Shown one piece after another: positions 57,168 to 64,000 of a stretch of DNA of 64,000 nucleotides. The notes below the pieces were generated by a model, which was given only the letters and a program-made list of their open reading frames with translations, was not told the DNA's origin and made no database searches. This DNA is from Ypsolopha sequella (lineage: Eukaryota > Arthropoda > Insecta > Lepidoptera > Ypsolophidae), in assembly GCA_934047225.1 (NCBI GenBank), contig OW203983.1, positions 41,102,310 through 41,166,309 on the forward strand, given 5' to 3'. The position numbers and the translations under genes were made by a program. Numbering within the stretch: the stretch's first letter is position 1; every line of letters begins with the position of its first letter.

Positions 57168-57358
57168 AATGACCGATGGTACTGAAACAATACTTTTGCC
57201 GATTTTTTTCTTTTTGAAATACTATTATCGAGAAGTCGGCGCCTTCATATTGGTTTTTATGTAGCTATATCATAGGGAATGGGCCGACTTCTAGATAACT
57301 AATGTTTCAGGAAGAAAGAAGTCGGCATAAAGTGTTGTTTCGGTACCATCGGTCATTA
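57168..57358. mobile_element. MITE with long terminal inverted repeats
   Basis: ATGACCGATGGTACTGAAAC at the left and TGTTTCGGTACCATCGGTCAT at the right. Pairing extends inward through TTTGCCGA/TCGGCA and GAGAAGTCGGC/GCCGACTTCT. Confidence 0.75.
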
Positions 57359-57362
57359 AATA

Positions 57363-57778
57363 ATTATTTTAAACTTATTGCATTAATTTCCCCACATGTT
57401 ACGGTGTAAAAAAAATTAAAAATTTGAAATTGTTCAAAATATTCCCAAAATAAAAGTGAGACAAATAAAAAATATTATGGGCATCAAATTGAAGATAGTA
57501 AAAAGCCGATTGTAAAAATATATACTTTTTGTATTAAATGGTACTGGTTTCAAAAATCTTTAAAAAACACGAAAATACGTATGTCCTCCCCTCTTATCTC
57601 CAAAATAACTGGTGGACCTAAAAATATGAAAAAAATCATGGTAGTATGTGTTAACGTCAAGATTACAGGAAAAATAAAGCGGTTGAGAAAGTCACGAAAA
57701 AAAAGACAAAATTAAATTTATCATCCACAATGCGGAACCCTAGGTACGCGAGTCTGACTCGCACTTGGCTGGTTTTTT
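57363..57778 (-). mobile_element. L1-type interspersed repeat, reverse orientation
   Basis: Ends GCGAGTCTGACTCGCACTTG then GCTGGTTTTTT. The body (CATGTTACGGTGTAAA, GGAAAAATAAAGCGG) parallels 25715-26535. Confidence 0.65.
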
Positions 57779-59319
57779 AGTATTGATGGGTTATATTCTG
57801 TAATACGAATAATTAATACTTGCCGTATTCTAAAAATATGTGCTGTCATCCGTTGAGGAGTTTTATGGTGATGAAGGTAGGATTAAAGTTGAAAATGAAA
57901 ATGAAAATGAAAAAATGTTTAATGAAAAATAAATGTTACAGTTGTTGGTTCCTGGCTCCCAAGCTAGAATTCTCTGTCCAATGGGTAGCAGGTGGGTATT
58001 CTGATAATTTCCAAGTAACACCCTGCAATCAGTACTCGTGTTATTTTCTCTCATCCGTTGAAGATTTCTATGGCGATAAAGCCAGGATCGATGGTCTGGT
58101 GGAATAATCTCGATTTCCAAGTAATACATTGCAATTAGCATCCTGGTACTAAGCGATTACTCCAATATTGAGAGATAAGCTGTCGTTTTCCGAGGAGTTT
58201 CGCTGCCTATCTCTGAAGACTTTCATCTGATCACGACCAATTCTAAATTAGGATGTACCCGGAAGCACACTCTTCTAAACAAAATTAAAAAAATGTCCGA
58301 GTTGATCGAAATTCTTTTTAAAATTATTTTTCGACCGTTTTCTCTTTTTGGGAAATAGAAAGTGATCAAAAAGTGTCATCTAAAGTATGTTTTTCCGGAT
58401 ATATCGACCATGGCAAATCGAATGAAACTATCTCCAACTCGATCCAACCCATATTTTAGCCAGGAGCCAAATTATTGTTATTTTGAATAAATTGGGTCTT
58501 CTGGCCAAAATATGGCTCACATGAACTTTTCGGAAACTGGCGACCTTTTTGAAATAAAAGGCCTTCAAAATCAACTACCGTCAAAAAAAAAAAACGATTA
58601 CATCGGACGATTTTTTTCTTATGGGCCCTAGAAACTATGTACAGAGTTTCAGACCGCTAACCAAAAGTGCAACGTATGAGTTGTTTTCGTTGCGTACCGG
58701 AACAACTATTGTCAAAAAAGGGTTTGGGGCGGTGACACTTGGAAACAAATATTTTGGTCGTAGAGTGATATAGCTCCCTCATTTTTTCTAAACTCTTTTT
58801 TTCCAAGCTGTAGATAAGCTGTTATAGAATAAAATAAAATTGAATTAAATAGCTTTTTATTGAAATAACAATAGATACAGTGGTTGTTACTGCTTTGACT
58901 TTTAAAGTAGAAATCACTCAACTAGCGAAGAGCTAGCTATTTGGTCAAAAAAATATCGAAAGAAAGATGTTTAGATACAAAATCGTCGAATAAAAGACTA
59001 TCACTCGATTTTTTTGCATTCATCTCTTTGTGGTTATGAAAACATATCGAGTAAAGGTTTGCTACACGATTTTATAGCGCGTTCACTCGGTACGTTCTAT
59101 GATAGCTCTATGAAAGTAACTTGGTTGCTAATTTATCATTAAAATAACTTTTTCTGCACCTTTATTCAGCATTTCATTATTACAGGCGTTAATGTGGTAT
59201 AAAAGCTGCTCCCACCAACAAGTAGCATATCTGTTGCTATTACAGCACTTTACATAACCATTATTGTAAATATTCAAATAGTTACCCACATGTATTGTTC
59301 TAATAAAAATGATTTATCA

Positions 59320-59445
59320 TTTACGCTACGGAACCCTAAAAAAACCTACCAATATAGGGGACATTGTTGTTGATGTTGTTATTTACCATAATATTTTAGG
59401 TACGAAACCCTTTATGCGCGATTCGGACTCGCACTTAAACAAATT
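59320..59445. mobile_element. L1-type repeat fragments
   Basis: CTACGGAACCCTAAAAAAAC at 59327 and CGATTCGGACTCGCACTTAA at 59419 are end-like pieces of the family. The second lies just downstream of gene B. Confidence 0.45.
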
Positions 59446-59451
59446 TTTATT
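59446..59451 (-). terminator. Candidate polyadenylation signal of gene B
   Basis: AATAAA on the minus strand, about 86 bases after the gene B stop codon. Confidence 0.4.
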
Positions 59452-59536
59452 TGTTCTGCAAGCGCGCCTATGACTTAAAAAAGTAAACTTTCCTTGGATG
59501 CACCAAAGGGATTTATTTCATGCGGAAATTGCACAG

Positions 59537-62500
59537 TTATGGATGTGGCGTTGGAGTTACGTTACATTTCTGCATTTGATCTTCCGATATTCTTGCTTTA
59601 TCAGAAATATAATTAGGAACTACAAATTCATCGTAATATTTTCTCATTAATCTTGAAAGTTCACGTTTTTTAATTTCTATCCCGACTTGATTGCACCCTT
59701 TTAATTGAATTTGTAATCCATGTAAAGCTGCATTAATTTCTGACCCAGGATATTTACAATTGTCGAAATACCTATTTATGAAAATATCGTCATCGGTTAT
59801 GCATTGAAGTTCCTTCCTAATATTCACCAGTACATTATTAATTATATCTTGTTTGAACTTCTGAAAATTACATATGGCAATAATTTTATAGCTTTTATAC
59901 ATTTCTTTATACAGCTGTATGATTAAAAGGTTAAGATATAAGCTTGGAATAGATGTTGATAATAGTTCACAAGAAGTTGATGTAAGTCTATCCCTGGATA
60001 TTCCTGTAAGGATTACTCCTTCGAAATTATAACGTTCTCTCAAAATTAAATTATTAATATTTCTTATCAAATAATAATGGTTTCCAAATCGCTTTTGAAG
60101 ATCGGGAAAAAATCTGGATAATCCATCTTCTCCTTTAAAAGCAGTTGCTGTCCAAATGCCTCCGTAAGTTCTTTGGTAATTGCTTACTATTTCTTCGTTC
60201 ATTTTGACATCACTTTTATACAGTGTGTATACAGGTTGCACTCCAAAAGTATGTGGAAAAGGTACGTCTTGGTCGCTTACCATGTCGTCCCAAATTAATA
60301 TTTTGGTACTGCCACTTAAGTACAACACTAAATCTTGCACTTTTTCAACGTGTTGTACAAAAAGACGCCTGAAAATAATAGAGTCTTAAACAGAATAAAT
60401 GAGGTCACTGAAAAAGCTTATTTAATCTAACCACTTACTGAACGATGAAGGAAAACATCGTAAAGAAACCTGCATGCCCCAAAAAGCGTGTATTTATACA
60501 CAATCGGAAAACCTCTGCACCCCCTCGGGGATTCATGTCGTGACGATATATATATATATATATAAATATATATATTTTAAAAATAACTTCTCACAACATA
60601 TCCAATAATTTATTAAGTAATCGTAGTCGTTTTTTTGGCAATCTAGAGCTTTATTTCATTAAAGTAAAAATAAAATAATAATACAGTTTAATCACTATTT
60701 ATAAAGAAGAATAAAAAATACATGTCAAACATTCAATAACATAAAATATAAACACTAAAAAAAGCAAAACGCGCGAATCTGAGCTAGCTTCGGCAGCATT
60801 TCTATGGGCGTGAAACAAAATCGTATCAGGAGCCTTGCAGCCTCCAGATTATTGGTTGAAGACTAGATCCACTAGAGTCGATCCTGGATCGAACGTGACT
60901 ATACCACTGAGGAGGTCAAACCGTGCTAGCGCGCGCACTGTGCGCGATTCTTGCGCGGGCCCGTGGTCGAAACGCTAGGCCGCCGCGCCGCGCCATTTCC
61001 GCGCTGCGCACGACCTGCGTTTGTAGTACCGAACTGACAGAGTATAAGAAAATGTGTTGACTGACAAATTATTTATGAAAATAAATAAATTTGTTAAATT
61101 ATCGTGAAAAGTGACCCTTGAAAAATAAAATGGTATATGTACTTACACCGTTTCAAGTTCTCTGTCTTTACATTCTTTACATTGGTTGATGTAGTACACA
61201 TCACTAGAACCAATGTGGAGATAGTTAAGCGGAGCAACATTTTTGTGGAAAGTAATGATCTGAAAACATAAATTATGTTTGTAATAATTTGGAATTTTAT
61301 ATTGCTTTTTAAAGCCTTATTGTTTTCATTTATTTTATTATTATTTTAAATTTACCTTATTTGCGTAATACATACATATTACAATACATATTCTATATAA
61401 ACTTTAGTATGTCAAGATATATTTCGGGCCCCAAAGTTTATTTATAATATGTACCTGTTCATAAAATATAAATTTTATAATGTTAGGTATATTTATACTT
61501 AATGTTATATTTTTAGTTTTTTGGTTATCTTAGTTTCTAAAAGCATACTTGGCATATATGTTTGTACTTGTTTGAGTGTGTTGTTTAATAAATCGATGGT
61601 TTTGGTTCTAGAAGGGCAAATGGAATCTGAGCTTTCAATATCTTCACGCAAGTTTGTGAATTCTTTGTGTTTTAAAACGTAGTCCATATATCCAAATGTT
61701 TGCACCAATGGTATTAACTGAAAACCTTCTTTTACGGCCTCCCTGAGAAATTTTGTGAGCTGAAACGAAAAAAATATGATTATCAGGATATCTGGGTTAA
61801 AGCAAAGCAAGAAAAATCAATCAATAAGGGCATGCTCTATTTATTACTCATTATACTCATGTGGCATACCAATAAAACCATGGACGATATTTCCGAAGAC
61901 TGCGTCTGAGACAAAAAGGCCAGTAATATGCCTGGCCATAAACCAGCAGCTTCCAGTTATCCTTTCGTACCAACAGTGATATCGTCAACATCCTAAGTAT
62001 GTAAGGTTTTCAAAGAATTTATGTCAAATTAGTTAACATTTATATCACACAGGTTGTATAAGATTGCATAATTTCACTGATTGCATAACTGATATTACAT
62101 GACTTTACCATAGTGTATAGTTTATGTCGCTTTATGATGGTTCAATGGCACTGTGTTAACGCTATAATTCGCAAAAAAACAGTTTACGTTATCATACAAT
62201 GATATTATAATAATGCTGATCATTATTAAAGAAATGTTTCTAATAAAAAAGTTTCTGCAAAAAATAACACGTGGACGACATAATATTGAAGCAGCAGCTT
62301 GATATTGACACTTTGTAGATGTAGTATGATTATTTTTATATATTAGAATTTATTGATGAGGTTATTAATTATTTTATATTCGTTAATACTTTAATATCTT
62401 ACTTTATAGATTAAATATAAATTAAGTCATAGTAATACTTTTAGATAAAGTTATTGTTTTATTGTGTTTTTTAATAAAGTTATTATATTTGAATGTTTTA

Positions 62501-62890
62501 TATGTACAACTACTTAGTCAGAGGCTACAAGTTCAAATCAGAAAGAAACGGGAAACGTTCAAAACATATTACAGCGCAAAAACAATGATTCCTACTTACC
62601 CTTGTTCTGTCGTAAGCATTAACAGCACTTATGATCTCAAGTTCTCCTTCAAATGGAAACATATGTTCATACTCCAGAAGAAGACCATTTGCGCCATATC
62701 GTCGTAAATCTTTGAGTAGACTTGAAAGGTATGATAGCTTTGGAGCAATTCCTGTTAGATCCAAATGTACCACTACATTTTTTAATATGTCTCTCCTATC
62801 AAAATCTGCTATTTCTGATGTTTTTCCAGAAGCCAAAAAGACGTAAACAAGAAACATGCTACATGTGCATATTTGTGATATAGCACTCAT
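59537..62890 (-). CDS. Hexosaminidase D-like protein, gene B (four exons, 475 aa)
   Basis: Exons on the minus strand: 62600-62890, 61568-61759, 61147-61259, 59537-60368, with the same phases as gene A and identical lengths for exons 2 (192 bp) and 3 (113 bp). Acceptors end TTTCAG and the donors after exons 1 and 3 are GTAAGT. The ATG at 62890 opens a hydrophobic N-terminus (ICTCSMFLVYVFLASG) resembling a signal peptide. GH20 hexosaminidase D blocks follow: [92 protein letters not shown]. The catalytic Asp-Glu pair is replaced by Ser-Asp, losing both usual residues. It lies upstream of gene A in the same direction with 6.8 kb between them. A pseudoenzyme or altered substrate is likely; a functional protein is supported by the intact frame across four exons. 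Confidence 0.85.
60430..60545 (+). mobile_element. 3' part of the SINE, in intron 3 of gene B
   Basis: CTAACCACTTACTGAACG, AAACATCGTAAAGAAACCTG and CCCCCTCGGGGATTCATGTC match 30225-30430. It has no tRNA-like head and ends in a (TA)n run (60547-60577). Confidence 0.75.
60860..61040. other. CpG-rich segment in intron 3 of gene B
   Basis: GC-rich sequence with many CpG steps (GCTAGCGCGCGCACTGTGCG, GCCGCCGCGCCGCGCC) in an otherwise AT-rich intron. No frame or partner copy. It may be a repeat from elsewhere or a regulatory CpG patch. Confidence 0.4.
61413..61437 (-). ncRNA. Truncated hammerhead-like motif in intron 2 of gene B
   Basis: Minus strand GGGGCCCGAAATATATC then TTGAC is the 3' half of the motif. 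The CTGATGA half is absent. Confidence 0.35.
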
Positions 62891-62987
62891 ATTTTCCGTA
62901 CATAAATAATATAATATTTCTAACAGTCAACTTTTTTCCGTGTTACTTTATTTACTTAGTCAATAGACTTATAAGATTAAATTAAAT

Positions 62988-62998
62988 TTATATATATA
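62988..62998 (-). promoter_or_regulatory. Candidate TATA box of gene B
   Basis: The minus strand reads TATATATAAAT about 100 bases before the ATG. Simple AT repeats are common here, so this is weak. Confidence 0.25.
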
Positions 62999-63429
62999 GT
63001 CATGTGTGCATTTAAGCCGATAAAAACTGGGTATTTGGCAAAGCTATGTGAATTACCTATAGGTGTTATAAAAGCAATATTATGCAAACATTGGCAGTCG
63101 AACAATGATAAGTCTATGTGTTTAAAAAACTATTTTTTCTTGACGGACATGCTATAGATTGATTTTGCGCACATAGAAAAAGAAATAAAATGAATTACGA
63201 TGATTTTAAAACCCAAAAATGTTACCTGCTATATTTTGGTATAATATTTTTTTTTTCAGAACATGTCGTATGGGAACAAATGGAAAAATACATTTTCCAT
63301 TTTAAGCAATGTTTGAGCGCACACTCCTTTTTCCTTTACTCCAAAAGAGAGGGGCCTAAAATATTTAAAAACGTTAAAAACTCAAAACGTTCGTGAAGAT
63401 AAGACGGAGAAAGTGGATTCCTAATTATA

Positions 63430-63500
63430 TTAAATATACTAGCTGATGCCCACGACTTCGTCCGCGTGGAAGAAGATAATGCGGCCACAGTGGGATTCCG
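63430..63500 (+). mobile_element. Start-like fragment of a lepidopteran repeat
   Basis: ACTAGCTGATGCCCACGACT then TCGTCCGCGTGGAA is the usual opening of the family whose end lies at 9190-9362. The remainder is replaced by the M4 MITE region. Confidence 0.5.
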
Positions 63501-63537
63501 GCAGTAGAAAGTATCCAGTTTGTAGTTAGATAATACA

Positions 63538-63700
63538 ACCGATTCTGAAGGCTTTAATTTTAGTATTAGTGCTGTCAAAACTAAATTTTCTTCGATACAA
63601 AATAGTCCTTAATAGTTTGGATTAGAAGCTAAATTTCTTCGACAAATTAAAAGCTTTGACAGAACTAAAACTAAAATTAAAGTCTTCAGAATTGGCTTTA
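63538..63700. mobile_element. M4 MITE, copy 3
   Basis: ACCGATTCTGAAGGCTTTAA at the left and AAGTCTTCAGAATTGGCTTT at the right, with interior AAACTAAATTTTCTTCGATA as in 34905-35035. Confidence 0.8.
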
Positions 63701-64000
63701 TTAAGTTATTGAACAGTAATCTTCCTTCCTTCTTTAATTGTAATTAATGCCTCACTGCATTAATACCAAAAACTCGTTCATTAGTTTTTGCGTGATGCAT
63801 CAAATACCGACAAAAATACCAAAAGTTTTTTTTTTGTATCAGTATCCTACACCGCAATTTTTTTTTAAATAATATCTTCTATGTACTGACAGATAGACAC
63901 GGTTCTATTACAGTTTTTAATAATATTTTAAATACCTAACACGTTCCGGCGCAGTACCTTATTTGCTCGACTACGCATAAAAGCAGTAAAAATCTCCATA

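Larger units (their letters stand above)
57018..58675. repeat. Region bounded by a 65-bp inverted repeat
   Basis: CACTTTTGGTTAGCGGTCTA with TTTCTAGGGCC (57020-57085) reappears inverted at 58605-58672. Between them are a MITE, an L1-type repeat and an unidentified duplicated segment (CATCCGTTGA-GA-TT around 57849 and 58052). It may be a composite element; no transposase was seen. Confidence 0.5.

Noticed and set aside
59537..60340. Single-exon gene starting at 60340
   Set aside because: The apparent start is an internal GTG. The sequence continues upstream to a splice acceptor at 60368 and joins three more exons.

Overview
The window looks like nuclear DNA of a moth or butterfly (Lepidoptera). 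It is AT-rich and dominated by transposable elements. Several dispersed families resemble repeats common in lepidopteran genomes: one with a GGCCAAGTGCGAGTCGG-type end, one ending in an ATCC-repeat and TAATATTAGTA, a tRNA-derived SINE, and LINEs with GATG or ATTC tails. The genes recognised are spliced and eukaryotic. No bacterial features, rRNA, standard tRNA gene or CRISPR array were seen.

Host genes lie only in the last 23 kb. Two tandem minus-strand paralogues of a hexosaminidase D-like (GH20) protein can be assembled as four exons each: gene A at 41593-52738 (474 codons) and gene B at 59537-62890 (475 codons). Exon 2 and exon 3 have the same lengths in both genes and all intron phases match, so they arose by DNA duplication. 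Both have a hydrophobic N-terminus resembling a signal peptide. In both, the GH20 catalytic Asp-Glu pair is altered (Ser-Glu in A, Ser-Asp in B), so they may be secreted pseudoenzymes or enzymes with a changed mechanism.

The first 41 kb holds no recognised host gene. From left to right it contains: a complete but internally deleted Ty3/gypsy-like element with two identical 127-bp LTRs and a 5-bp target duplication (3035-5352); a degraded array of about 80-bp units (7290-8150); a 3.5-kb octanucleotide satellite open in all six frames (12035-15582); tandem arrays of 197, 269 and 168 bp (16540-19568); a 285-bp tandem dimer with hammerhead-ribozyme-like motifs (20280-20850); numerous MITEs; a SINE (30105-30450); and two joined copies of a decayed LINE (32310-34200).

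Intron 2 of gene A carries a full-length LINE (43377-47674) with an intact 1059-residue endonuclease/reverse transcriptase frame and a 13-bp target duplication. Intron 1 of gene A holds a kilobase-scale nested palindrome. The most unusual signal is a dispersed set of sequences matching the core layout of a type I hammerhead ribozyme (CTGATGA or CTGATGC, a stem II hairpin, GAAA, a very short stem III, a UH site and a matching stem I), the form known from Penelope-like elements and retrozymes. Four separate loci keep stem I pairing with different stem sequences, which suggests past selection on RNA structure.

All calls were made by reading the sequence. Element family names are by recognition and were not checked by database search.
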